Origin: Burkholderiales bacterium | GTDB lineage: Bacteria > Pseudomonadota > Gammaproteobacteria > Burkholderiales > Burkholderiaceae_C | DNA: 44,717 nt | Direction of reading: 5' to 3' | NCBI GenBank assembly: GCA_025363275.1 | Contig: JANYEE010000205.1 | Span: forward strand, 1 to 44,717 | Part shown: positions 26,184 to 35,091 of the stretch, one piece after another | How the letters are laid out: the number at the start of each line of letters is the position of its first letter | Position numbering within the stretch: position 1 is the first letter of the stretch | Made by a program: the position numbers and the translations under genes | Notes under the pieces: generated by a model | What the model was told of the DNA's origin: nothing | What the model saw: the letters and a program-made list of their open reading frames with translations, nothing else | Databases searched by the model: none

Positions 26184-27104
26184 ATGGGTGTCGATACGCT
26201 TTACGGCCCCTCCAGCATGTCCAGCGGATCCGCGTTGGCTGCGGACGCCAGTGCATTAGGCAAACTCAAAATGCAGGCCGGTAACCAGACGGCCGAATCG
26301 ATACAAGAAACTGCCAAGCAGTTTGAATCGTTGTTTATGCGCGAGCTACTCAAAAGCATGCGCGAAGCCAACAATTCAGTGAAATCGGGCATGCTGGACA
26401 ACGCGGGCAGCGACCTGGGCACCGACTTGCTAGACCAACAATTCGCAGTGGCTATGTCGGGCCAGCCAGGCGGGTTGTCAGACCTCATTGCCCAACAGCT
26501 CACGCGCCAAATGGGACAGATGGGCGACATGGGCAAAGCCCGCGCCACACCGGTCGACGCAGCAGACGCCACAGGTAACGCCACAAAGAAAATTAGCGCG
26601 ACTGGTACCAAAACATCCAAAGGCCCGACCGAGTCGCAAGTCAGCTTTGTACGCCAACATGGCAAAACTGCCAGCGATATTGAACGTGCCACTGGTATAC
26701 CCGCAGGCTACCTGCTGGGCCAAGCCGGGCACGAAACCGGCTGGGGAAAACGCGAAATCAAGAGTGCTGGCGGCGAGAATTCTTTCAACCTTTTCGGCAT
26801 CAAAGCTGGCGGTAGCTGGAAAGGCAAAGTGGCCGAGGTCACCACCACGGAATATGTGGACGGTATGGCCAAAAAGCAGGTGGCTAAATTCCGTGCGTAT
26901 GACTCCTACCAGGATGCGTTCAAGGATTACGCCCGCATGATGTCAGACAGCCCGCGTTACGCCAAAGTCATGCAGCAATCGAGCACGCCCCAGGCCTTTG
27001 CCAGTGGGTTGCAAAAGGCCGGCTACGCCACCGACCCCGAGTACGCCGCCAAACTGAGCCGCGCTATCAACACCACACTGCAGCTGCGGCGCGTGCAGGT
27101 CTAA
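26184..27104 (+). CDS. flgJ: FlgJ, rod-cap scaffold and peptidoglycan hydrolase
   Basis: 306 residues, a two-domain FlgJ. The N-terminal rod-binding domain is at about 35-110 (AKQFESLFMRELLKSMREA; DQQFAVAMSG). After a linker (about 115-148) comes a glucosaminidase-type domain (about 150-300) with the catalytic Glu184 in GHETGWGKREI and NLFGIKAGGSWKG. It makes the hole in peptidoglycan for the rod. It starts 1 nt after the flgI stop (TGATATG), so it is likely translationally coupled. Confidence 0.97.
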   Translation: MGVDTLYGPSSMSSGSALAADASALGKLKMQAGNQTAESIQETAKQFESLFMRELLKSMREANNSVKSGMLDNAGSDLGTDLLDQQFAVAMSGQPGGLSDLIAQQLTRQMGQMGDMGKARATPVDAADATGNATKKISATGTKTSKGPTESQVSFVRQHGKTASDIERATGIPAGYLLGQAGHETGWGKREIKSAGGENSFNLFGIKAGGSWKGKVAEVTTTEYVDGMAKKQVAKFRAYDSYQDAFKDYARMMSDSPRYAKVMQQSSTPQAFASGLQKAGYATDPEYAAKLSRAINTTLQLRRVQV

Positions 27105-27116
27105 GCGGAGCGCACT

Positions 27117-29162
27117 ATGGGTATATTGAATATTGGCACCCAGGCACTGCAAGCCAACCAGGCGGCACTGCAAACGGCTGGCAACAACATTGCCAACGCC
27201 AACACGGTGGGCTATTCACGCCAAAAAGTCGTGTTGGAAACGGTGCCTGGCCAGTTCACCGGCGGTGGCTATATCGGCAAGGGTGTCACCATCCAAACTA
27301 TCCAGCGCAATTTCAGCGAATTTTTAACGCGCCAGTCCACCCTGGCTACTGCTACCAAAACCGCCGACGTCGCCCGCTCCGACAAGCTCAAGCAACTGCA
27401 AGGTATTTTTTCTGGTGGCACCAGCGGGCTGGGCGCCTCTATCAGCGAGATGTTGAATGCCTTTGCCGATGTGGCCAGCAGCCCGACGGATATAACCGCG
27501 CGAACCGTAGTACTCACCCGGGTAGACGAAACTGCGGCGCGCATGCGCGCGGCCTCGCAGAGCCTGGACGATCTGCAGATTGGCGTGAAGCAGGAGCTGA
27601 CCCAAAAGGTCGACGCCATCAACAGCTTGGCCCAGGGCATAGCTGATGTGAACGAGAAGATATCTCGCACCGCAGGGTCGGGCCAACCTCCTAATGATTT
27701 GCTGGATCGGCGTGACCAATTGGTGCGCCAGCTCAACACGTACATTCAGACCACTTCCGTTGCTGCCGATGACGGTACCGTCGGGATTTTTATTGGTGGT
27801 AGCCAAGCACTGGTTTTGGGTGTGGACGTATCCAAGCTGTCCATTTCCAGCGATGACTTCGGCGACACCTTGAAAAGCAAGCTCATGATTACGCGCACAG
27901 GGGTGTCCGTGCAGATGGATGAAAACGCCCTGGGTGGTGGTGAGGTGGCGGGTCTGCTGCGCTTTCAAAACACCGATCTCAACGAGGGGCGTAACCTGCT
28001 GGGGCGCCTGACGATGGCGGTCACCACCTCCATGAACGACCAGCATAAGCTGGGTCTGGATTTGGACGGCGTTCCGGGGGGGAACATCTTCAGCCCCACC
28101 AGCTTCACAGCACAAAATGTGCTGGTGCCGGTGCCACCCGCTGCATTGAACAGCGCCCCCAACACGCTGTCCATCGCTATTGCAGACACCACCAAGTTCG
28201 TTGCCTCCGACTACGAAATCAATTTCACGGGCGCGTCAACGGCCACCATCACGCGGCGCTCCGATCGCGTGATTACTTCGGTGGATTTCGCTACCGGAGA
28301 TACCGTGCCGCCCGCGGCTCCAGCACCTGTGCCTGCACCCATTCCAGGGCAATTCACGCTGGACGGCATCACCATCAGCCAGGGCGCTGGACCAAACGCT
28401 TCTGGCGATCGTGTCCTGATCAAACCCTTCAGTACGTCGGCCAGTACCATCAGCAGCCAGTTTTCTACGCCTCGCTCATTGGCTGTAGCAAGCCCCGTAG
28501 TGGGGCTGATGAGCGCCACCAATACCGGTAGCTTGCAGCAAGTGTCCGTAGTGGCACGTGGGCCCAATCCGCCTAACCCACCTACAACGCCATTTACCCC
28601 GGTGGTGCTGAGCTTCTCGGTGGCTGGCGGTGCGATTACCTACACCCGCAGCGACGACGTGAGCGCCACTGCGTTTGCCTATACACCGGGCGAGGCCATC
28701 GAAGGCACATTACCCAACCTACCGCCCACTACGCCGCTGGTCTACAGCAGTCCGCTGGACCAGTGGTCTGTGAAGCTGCAGGGAACCCCAAAGACCGGCG
28801 ATACCTTCACAATCCAAGCCATCAAGCAAACCACGGCAGACCTCAAGCTGAATTCTGGCAACGCCAAAGCGATGGTGAACCTGCGTGACGTCGCCATGTT
28901 CGACGGTGCTGCGCTCACCGATGGCTATGCCGGGCTGATATCGCAGGTGGGTATTCGCACCCAAAGCGCCAACTATGCGGCCGAGGTGTCCTCGTCGATC
29001 GCCACCAACCTGGAGCGCGACCGTGCAGGTGTGTCCGGCGTGAATCTGGACGAAGAAGCCGCCAGCTTGTTGCAATACCAGCAGGCTTACCAAGCTTCGG
29101 CCAAAATGATCCAGGTGGCGCAAACGATTTTTGATACGCTGATCTCCACCTTGGCACGCTAG
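27117..29162 (+). CDS. flgK: Hook-associated protein FlgK (HAP1)
   Basis: 681 residues, somewhat long for FlgK. The N-terminus ILNIGTQALQANQAALQTAG with NNIANANTVGYSRQK and the C-terminus VNLDEEAASLLQYQQAYQAS are canonical. The central variable domain carries Pro-rich loops (PPAAPAPVPAPIPGQ near 400; NPPNPPTTPFTP near 485) that account for the extra length. It joins hook to filament with FlgL and would be chaperoned by the flgN-like product. Confidence 0.97.
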   Translation: MGILNIGTQALQANQAALQTAGNNIANANTVGYSRQKVVLETVPGQFTGGGYIGKGVTIQTIQRNFSEFLTRQSTLATATKTADVARSDKLKQLQGIFSGGTSGLGASISEMLNAFADVASSPTDITARTVVLTRVDETAARMRAASQSLDDLQIGVKQELTQKVDAINSLAQGIADVNEKISRTAGSGQPPNDLLDRRDQLVRQLNTYIQTTSVAADDGTVGIFIGGSQALVLGVDVSKLSISSDDFGDTLKSKLMITRTGVSVQMDENALGGGEVAGLLRFQNTDLNEGRNLLGRLTMAVTTSMNDQHKLGLDLDGVPGGNIFSPTSFTAQNVLVPVPPAALNSAPNTLSIAIADTTKFVASDYEINFTGASTATITRRSDRVITSVDFATGDTVPPAAPAPVPAPIPGQFTLDGITISQGAGPNASGDRVLIKPFSTSASTISSQFSTPRSLAVASPVVGLMSATNTGSLQQVSVVARGPNPPNPPTTPFTPVVLSFSVAGGAITYTRSDDVSATAFAYTPGEAIEGTLPNLPPTTPLVYSSPLDQWSVKLQGTPKTGDTFTIQAIKQTTADLKLNSGNAKAMVNLRDVAMFDGAALTDGYAGLISQVGIRTQSANYAAEVSSSIATNLERDRAGVSGVNLDEEAASLLQYQQAYQASAKMIQVAQTIFDTLISTLAR

Positions 29163-29181
29163 TAATCTCGCGGAGTACACC

Positions 29182-30465
29182 ATGGCAGCATCCTTCACCC
29201 GGCTTGGTACCGCCAACACCTACGACAACGCTTTACGCAATCTGCAGACGCGCCAGACTGCTTTGGCCAACCTGCAAGAGAACCTCACATCGGGTAAACG
29301 CGTGGTGGTAGCCAGCGATGACCCGACTGGTGCGGCCCAGGCCGAACGCTCATTGACCCGCATCGCCCGCATTGCCAGCGACCAGCGCGCGCTAGAAGCC
29401 CAACGCAACTCCATCACCGCAGCCGAAGGCGCCTTGGGCGATGTGACTGACGCACTACAGGGCTTTCGGGAACTGGTGGTCAGTGCAGGCAACGCCGCTT
29501 TTACGCCCGCGGAGCGGCGGTCTGTGGCCCTTCAGCTCACGGGCCTGCGGGACCAAATATTTGCGCTGTCCAACCGTAAAGACAGCAATGGCCTGCCCCT
29601 GTTTGGCGCACTGGGTAGCGCAGCCACACCGTTTGTGGGTCCTACCGCGCCACCGCAGGACTACACCTTCAATGGCCTGCCAGGTCAAGCAGCTAGCTCC
29701 GAGGTGGCCATTCCCTTCGCGCTGGACGGTGACAGCGCCTTCATGCACCAACCCGCGCGCGACGGTGTTTATAACGTCACGGTCAGCAGCGCCACAGGGA
29801 TTATTCCGCCATCCCGAAAGCTTCAGACAACTAACGTCACCGTCACCAACCCCGCGTTGGTCAATGGCGCGTCGTACAGCATTGCTTTCACAGCGGTGGA
29901 CACAACGACAGTACCCGGCACCACCACCGTGACGTACGATATAACCGAGACACCCAATGTGGGCGGCCCGTTCACAGGGTTGACCGCCAGCTACCCCACC
30001 ATCCTCACGGGCGATGCTGCAGGCACCGGCAGTATTCCCATCACCGCCATGCCGGGTCTGACGCTGACTATCAATGGCACACCCGCTGTGGGCGACACCG
30101 TGGCGGTGGACACCAGCCCCAGCATCTTCAGTGTGCTGGACGATGCCATCCGCGATATTGGCGGCGCTGGTAATAACAACGCCGCCAGCCAAGCGGTGAG
30201 TCAGGCCTTGTTCAACATCGACATTGGCATGGAGCGCGTGTCATCCGAGCGCGGGCGCGCGGGCGATTTACTCAACCGCGCCGACCGGATCACTACCAAC
30301 CAGGAAAAGCGCAACATTCAGCTCGAGGCCGACCGCTCGCGCGCTGAAGACCTGGACATGATCAAAGGCATCTCCGACTTTCAGAACCAGCAAACCGGCT
30401 ACCAGGCCGCGCTGCAGTCGTATGCGCAGGTGCAAAAGCTCTCGCTGTTCAACTACATCAGCTAA
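29182..30465 (+). CDS. flgL: Hook-associated protein FlgL (HAP3)
   Basis: 427-residue flagellin-like junction protein. N-terminal helix LRNLQTRQTALANLQENL with TSGKRVVVASDDPTGAAQAE and the C-terminal ISDFQNQQTGYQAALQSYAQ are conserved. The middle (about 150-320) is a Thr/Val-rich variable domain. It is the last gene of the flgB-flgL operon, 19 nt after flgK, and is followed by a strong hairpin. Confidence 0.97.
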   Translation: MAASFTRLGTANTYDNALRNLQTRQTALANLQENLTSGKRVVVASDDPTGAAQAERSLTRIARIASDQRALEAQRNSITAAEGALGDVTDALQGFRELVVSAGNAAFTPAERRSVALQLTGLRDQIFALSNRKDSNGLPLFGALGSAATPFVGPTAPPQDYTFNGLPGQAASSEVAIPFALDGDSAFMHQPARDGVYNVTVSSATGIIPPSRKLQTTNVTVTNPALVNGASYSIAFTAVDTTTVPGTTTVTYDITETPNVGGPFTGLTASYPTILTGDAAGTGSIPITAMPGLTLTINGTPAVGDTVAVDTSPSIFSVLDDAIRDIGGAGNNNAASQAVSQALFNIDIGMERVSSERGRAGDLLNRADRITTNQEKRNIQLEADRSRAEDLDMIKGISDFQNQQTGYQAALQSYAQVQKLSLFNYIS

Positions 30466-30471
30466 AAGCAA

Positions 30472-30512
30472 ATTGCCTGTTCTGCTCCTTATTTCGGAGC
30501 AGAACAGGCAAT
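30472..30512. terminator. Bidirectional hairpin between flgL and the M3 peptidase gene
   Basis: ATTGCCTGTTCTGCTCC (30472-30488) and its exact complement (30496-30512) form a 17-bp perfect stem with a 7-nt loop between two convergent genes. There is no long T-run on either side (plus: AAATAC; minus: TTGCTTTTAG), so termination may be rho-assisted or weak, but position and strength favour a shared terminator. Confidence 0.7.
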
Positions 30513-30561
30513 AAATACGCGGGCCCCAGGCCTATTTCGCTACCAATTTTCCGAAATCGGC

Positions 30562-32436
30562 CTATTTTTGTTTGGCTTGAATCGCCTCAATCTGGTCCAT
30601 GATGGCGTTCATGCGGGCCACGATGGCTTGGTAGGGTGCGGGCGACGCCAGGTCCACCCCGGCTTCCTTCACCAGCTCATACGGGTAGCGCGAACCGCCC
30701 GCTTTCAGGATGGCCAGGTACTTGTCGCGCGCTCCCGGTGTGCCCTTCAAAATCTCAGTGGCAAACATATTGCCCGCCGAGATCGACGTGGCGTACTGGA
30801 ACACATAGAACTTGTTGTAAAAGTGGGGGATGTAGGCCCACTCAATCGCATACACGTCGTCAATCTTGACCACGCCTTCCTTATCGCCGTGGTAGCGCTT
30901 GAGGATGTCGCCATAGATTTTGGTCAGCGCTTCGCCGGTCAAAGAGTCGCCCTTATCGACCTTGGCATGCACCGTGCGCTCAAACTCGGCAAACATCGCC
31001 TGGCGGAAGAAGGTGCCGCGCAGGTTTTCTAGCGCCGAGCCCAGATACAGCATGCGCTCGTCGTCGGTTTTAGACACCTTCAGCATGTGGTCCAGCAACA
31101 GCACTTCGTTGGTGGTGGAGGCAATCTCGGCGGTGAAGGTCGGATAGTCCGCAGTAATAAAGGGCTGGGCCTTGGCCGACAGCACCGAGTGCATGGCGTG
31201 GCCCCACTCGTGCGCCAATGTTGACAGCGATTCGTAGTCGTCGTTGTGGTTCAGCAGCAAGTAGGGGTGCACGTCGTACACCGAGCCATTCATGTAGGCA
31301 CCCGAGCGCTTTTTGTCGCGCGGGTACACGTCCATCCAGCGGGCCTTGGTGCCGGCTTCCATGGCTTTGACGTAGTCATCTCCCAGAGGTTTCACCGACT
31401 CCAGCATCAGCTTCACGCTGGGCTCAATCGGGTACTTCAAGTCGCTTGACACCAGTGGGGGGTAGATATCGAAGTACTGCATGTCTTTAACCCCCAGCAT
31501 CTTGGCGCGCAGCTTGAAGTAGCGGTGCAGTGTGGGCAGGTTGGCACTGGCCTGGTCCACCAGCGTGTCATACACGGCGCGCGGCAGGTTGTTGGCAAAC
31601 AGGGATTGGGTCAAGGAATCCGGGTAGCGGCGCACCTTGGCCAAGGCCGCGTCTTTTTTCAGCTGCTCGTAGAAGGTAACGCCGTAGGTGCGCTCAAACT
31701 CTTTCCATTTGCCCCAGAAGGCGTCAAACACGCGCTTGCGGTCATCGCGATTGGGCAGTGCGCGGTACTTGGTGTAGGCCGACTGGTCTACGGTCACTTC
31801 GCTGCCATCTGATAGCTTGACCTTGGGCCAGGGCATGTCGGCATTGGACAGCGTGGAGTACACCGCACTTGCCGCGCCGGTGGCCTGGCTGAAGTTGGCC
31901 ACCAGAGTCTCGCTCTCTTTGCTCAGGGTATGGTCCGCGCCGCGCAGTACGTCGTTCAACAACTGGTGGTAGATGGCCAGGGACTTGTCCTGCTTCAAAT
32001 ACACATCTACCTTGGCGCGCCCGAGCTTCAGGATCTCGGGGCTCAAGAACGAAGCCGCTTCCTCCAGGCGGTTGCCCAGCACATCAGCGCGCTGGCGCAG
32101 GTCCAGCCCCGCCGTAGCGCCGGTGTCTTCATCGTTCTTTTGCGCGGCATAGCCGCTGAGGCGGTAAAAGCGCTTGAGTACATCGGCGTTCAAATCCATG
32201 CACGCCTTGAAGCGCTGCGCCGATTGGCCCAACTGGCCGCTGCAGCCGCTCAGGGTTTTAAGCTGCTGCTCCAGACGTGCGGCGTCCTGATCCCAGGCGG
32301 CTTGTGTGGCGTACATATCGGTCAGGTTCCAGCGCTGGGCGGTGGTGTCGTTGGGGTGGGTGGCGGCGCCTACGCCGCTGGCCAGCGGAAACGCCAGGGC
32401 CAGGGCCAGCAGGCTTTTGGAAAACAGGTGTTGCAT
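30562..32436 (-). CDS. pepF: Secreted M3-family oligoendopeptidase F-like metallopeptidase
   Basis: 624-residue zinc peptidase. The M3 active site HEWGHAMHS has His409, Glu410 and His413 (numbered from ATG 32436). A Sec signal peptide is at the N-terminus (LFSKSLLALALAFPLASGVGA), so unlike cytosolic PepF it is probably periplasmic. The N-terminal half is the helical PepF domain (about 40-200). ATG 32436 was chosen because the signal peptide begins there; an in-frame start 75 nt upstream adds residues with no support. It is convergent with flgL. Confidence 0.93.
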   Translation of the reverse strand: MQHLFSKSLLALALAFPLASGVGAATHPNDTTAQRWNLTDMYATQAAWDQDAARLEQQLKTLSGCSGQLGQSAQRFKACMDLNADVLKRFYRLSGYAAQKNDEDTGATAGLDLRQRADVLGNRLEEAASFLSPEILKLGRAKVDVYLKQDKSLAIYHQLLNDVLRGADHTLSKESETLVANFSQATGAASAVYSTLSNADMPWPKVKLSDGSEVTVDQSAYTKYRALPNRDDRKRVFDAFWGKWKEFERTYGVTFYEQLKKDAALAKVRRYPDSLTQSLFANNLPRAVYDTLVDQASANLPTLHRYFKLRAKMLGVKDMQYFDIYPPLVSSDLKYPIEPSVKLMLESVKPLGDDYVKAMEAGTKARWMDVYPRDKKRSGAYMNGSVYDVHPYLLLNHNDDYESLSTLAHEWGHAMHSVLSAKAQPFITADYPTFTAEIASTTNEVLLLDHMLKVSKTDDERMLYLGSALENLRGTFFRQAMFAEFERTVHAKVDKGDSLTGEALTKIYGDILKRYHGDKEGVVKIDDVYAIEWAYIPHFYNKFYVFQYATSISAGNMFATEILKGTPGARDKYLAILKAGGSRYPYELVKEAGVDLASPAPYQAIVARMNAIMDQIEAIQAKQK

Positions 32437-32523
32437 GAATCGGACTCGTGGTGGTGCCGCAACGCGCGGCGGGTTAATCAAAGGCGCCATTGTCAGGCAG
32501 AACAACCCCAACCCGAACTGCGG

Positions 32524-33984
32524 CTAACGGCCACCCAATTGCTCATCGCGCAGTCGCACGAATGTCGTCCAGAACTGCGCCTCTTGCGTGGTCGCAAAGT
32601 TGATGCGCATCAGGCTGCTGGGCTGACGTTCGGCATGGAACAAAGCGCCCGGCGCCAGCAGGTAACCCTCGTCCAGCATGCGCTGGCTCAAACGTTCGGT
32701 GTCGACCCCGGTTTCCACCCAGCCAAACAGGCCCACCGGGTCGGATGCAAAACTGCAACCCGCACCCAGCGCCAACTTCACGCTGCGGGCACGGGCGGCG
32801 TTCAGTTGGGTGCGGATGCGCTCGGCATGGCGGCGCAGTTGGCCTTGTTCAATGCACCAGGCCAAGGCCTTCTCCAGCAGGGCCGGTGTGGTCAGCGTGG
32901 ACAGCAGTTTGGTGTCCAGCAAACGCTCGGCCAGCGCGGGCGACGCCGCCAGATAGCCCACGCGCCAATTCGGCGCCAGGATCTTGGCAAAGCCACCCAC
33001 ATAAATGGTACGCTGCAGGCCGTCCAGCGCGCACAGGCGGGTGGCGTGCTCGGGCGCAAAGTGGCTGTAGGTGTCGTCTTCAACAATATAAAAATTGTGC
33101 TGATTGGCCAGCTGCAGCACCCGGTAGGCGCTGCCGGGCTGCAGGCAAAAACCGGTAGGGTTGTGAAACACACTCACGCTGACAAACAGTTTGGGCTGGT
33201 GCACTTCGCAGTAGCGGGCCATCACCTCCAGGTCAGGGCCATCGGCCCGGCGTGGCACCGGCAGGATGCGCATACCCAAGGCGTCCAGGCGCGCAAACTC
33301 AATCGCCCAGCCGGGCTCTTCCACCATCACGTAGTCGCCCGCGCGCAGCAGCGTGCGGCTCACCACGTCCAACGCGTGGGTGGCACCCACTGTAGTGATG
33401 ATTTGCTCGGGCGCGGCATGCACCGAGTGGCTTGCCAGCTTGGCGCTGAGTGCGCGGCGCAAGCCGATGTCACCGGACGGTTCGCCGTATTGAAGGGAAA
33501 AAGAATTCAGCGCCTCGACACTGCAACTGCGCCGCACGGCGGTGGCCAAAAACGTAGTTTGCAGCCATGCAGGCGGCAGCACCCCCAAGCCAGGCTGGGG
33601 CTTGTCGCTGATGCCATCAAACATCCCACGAATCAGCGCCGTGGCATTCAGCGGCGCCCGGTGGCGCAGCGACGGCATCCCTGAGGTTACCGGTGTTGAC
33701 TTGTCTAGTGCTACGGAATTGATAGCTGCCCGGGCAGATTCCACTAAGGCTACAGGCATATCACGCACATAAAAGCCGCGATTTTTGCGCGCTTCGACCA
33801 AACCCTGGGCGACCAGCCTGTCATACGCGCCCACTACCGTGGAAGGGCTCACCCCCTGCTGCTGCGCGCACAGGCGCACCGATGGCAGCCGCGCGCCCGC
33901 CGCCAGCAGCCGGTCGCGAATGCGCTGGGCAAAGCGCGCGGCGAGTTGCTCCGACAACGGCTGGGCGGCGGTCTTCATCAGCAT
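32524..33984 (-). CDS. MocR-type transcriptional regulator (GntR wHTH + aminotransferase fold)
   Basis: 486 residues. An N-terminal GntR winged helix is at about 8-72 (LPSVRLCAQQQGVSPSTVVG), then a linker (about 75-100) and a PLP-binding fold I domain with HNPTG (274-278), EDD (302-304), the PLP lysine Lys334 in GGFAK, and Arg341. Such proteins sense a PLP-linked metabolite and regulate neighbouring genes. It is divergent from an EamA exporter and aminotransferase, its likely targets. GAGG lies 7 nt before ATG 33984. The linker is encoded by a copy of the dispersed repeat (33710-33763). Confidence 0.92.
   Translation of the reverse strand: MLMKTAAQPLSEQLAARFAQRIRDRLLAAGARLPSVRLCAQQQGVSPSTVVGAYDRLVAQGLVEARKNRGFYVRDMPVALVESARAAINSVALDKSTPVTSGMPSLRHRAPLNATALIRGMFDGISDKPQPGLGVLPPAWLQTTFLATAVRRSCSVEALNSFSLQYGEPSGDIGLRRALSAKLASHSVHAAPEQIITTVGATHALDVVSRTLLRAGDYVMVEEPGWAIEFARLDALGMRILPVPRRADGPDLEVMARYCEVHQPKLFVSVSVFHNPTGFCLQPGSAYRVLQLANQHNFYIVEDDTYSHFAPEHATRLCALDGLQRTIYVGGFAKILAPNWRVGYLAASPALAERLLDTKLLSTLTTPALLEKALAWCIEQGQLRRHAERIRTQLNAARARSVKLALGAGCSFASDPVGLFGWVETGVDTERLSQRMLDEGYLLAPGALFHAERQPSSLMRINFATTQEAQFWTTFVRLRDEQLGGR
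33710..33763 (+). repeat. Dispersed approximately 55-bp repeat, copy C (inside the MocR gene)
   Basis: Read on the plus strand it starts GCTACGGAATTGATAGCTGC and contains ATTCCACTAAGGCTACAGGC. It lies within the coding region on the opposite strand and corresponds to about residues 75-92, the linker between winged helix and aminotransferase domains. The frame is open through it. Confidence 0.6.
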
Positions 33985-34030
33985 GGTGTTTCCTCAAGTA
34001 AACAAAGCGCTGTGCCACCCTTGGTGGCAA

Positions 34031-34080
34031 TACAGTTTGCTTTCTGTTTTTAATAACTGTACTGTAAGTGTGTTGTTATT
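34031..34080. promoter_or_regulatory. Candidate divergent operator between MocR and EamA genes
   Basis: In the 113-bp divergent gap, TACAGT (34031-34036) and ACTGTA (34061-34066) form one inverted pair, and AATAAC (34052-34057) and GTTATT (34075-34080) form another. MocR regulators usually bind paired short sites in such gaps. The region is AT-rich compared with its surroundings. This is a candidate only. Confidence 0.35.
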
Positions 34081-34097
34081 CCAAGTACATTGGTGCC

Positions 34098-35051
34098 ATG
34101 ACACCAACCCGCATGCACCCCGAAACCCAAGGCCTGTGGTTGGGTGTGCTCGGCGTAGCGGTGTTTGCAGTGACCCTGCCGATGACCCGCCTGGCCACCG
34201 GCACCGCAGATGCGCCCCAGCTCACACCCTGGTTCATCACTTTTGCCCGCGCAGCGCTGGCGGGTGGCCTGTCCATCGTTTTCTTAGTAATGACCCGTTC
34301 ACCCCTGCCCACACCGGCCCAGCGCAAGCCGCTGGCCATGGCGCTACTGGGCAATGCGATGGGCTACCCCCTGTTCTTGGGCTTTGCGTTGCGCCAGGTG
34401 ACCTCGGGCCACGCGGCGGTGATCACCGCGCTGCTACCGCTGGCCACTGCCGCCGTGGCGGCTTGGGTGCTGCACCAACGGGCACGCTTGGGGTTTTGGC
34501 TGTGCGCGCTGCTGGGGGCCGCTTTGGTGGTGGCATATTCATGGTTCAGGGCGCACCAGCATGGCCAGGGCTTTGGTTTGGTGTGGGCTGATGTGTTGCT
34601 GCTTGGCGCTGTGGCCAGCGCCGCCACCGGCTATGTGTTTGGCGCCAAGGTGACGCCCGCACTGGGCGCCGAGCAGGTGATTTGCTGGGTGTGCGTGATG
34701 GCGCTACCGCTCACCGTGCCCGGCACGCTGCTGACCTGGCCCGAGCACAGCGTCAAGCTATCGGCCTGGTTGGCGCTGGGCTATGTGGGGGTGTTCAGCA
34801 TGTGGGCGGGCTTTTTTGCGTGGTACCGCGGGCTGGCGCTGGGCGGTGCGCTCAGGGTCAGCCAGACACAATTGTTGCAGCCTTTTTTCAGTATTCTGGC
34901 GGCTGTGCCGCTGCTGGGCGAGCCGCTAGAAACCGTGACCCTGGGCTTTGCGCTGGCGGTGGTGGCTACCGTGTTTGCGGGCAAGCGTTTTGTGGGCCCT
35001 GCGCGCACCCTTACCATTGCGCCGGTGCCTGCGTCGCCCACCCCCCGATGA
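34098..35051 (+). CDS. DMT-superfamily (EamA) exporter
   Basis: 317-residue membrane protein with ten predicted segments in two EamA repeats (about residues 10-145 and 160-295). Hydrophobic runs include LWLGVLGVAVFAVTLP and AVIACALLPLATA-like stretches; a TQLLQPFFSILAAVPLLGE motif near 260 is typical of the second repeat. It is likely an exporter of amino acids or related metabolites. It is divergent from the MocR gene and followed 40 nt later by an aminotransferase. The start is uncertain: ATG 34098 (MTPTRMHPE) or 34113; neither has a strong ribosome site. Confidence 0.9.
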   Translation: MTPTRMHPETQGLWLGVLGVAVFAVTLPMTRLATGTADAPQLTPWFITFARAALAGGLSIVFLVMTRSPLPTPAQRKPLAMALLGNAMGYPLFLGFALRQVTSGHAAVITALLPLATAAVAAWVLHQRARLGFWLCALLGAALVVAYSWFRAHQHGQGFGLVWADVLLLGAVASAATGYVFGAKVTPALGAEQVICWVCVMALPLTVPGTLLTWPEHSVKLSAWLALGYVGVFSMWAGFFAWYRGLALGGALRVSQTQLLQPFFSILAAVPLLGEPLETVTLGFALAVVATVFAGKRFVGPARTLTIAPVPASPTPR

Positions 35052-35091
35052 CCCACCCTAACCTCTCTTCCTTTTCCACAAGAAAACTACG

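Noticed and set aside
31930-33684. 584-codon plus-strand open frame spanning the peptidase and MocR genes
   Set aside because: It crosses two well-supported minus-strand genes and has Gln/Arg/Gly-rich composition typical of high-GC antisense frames.
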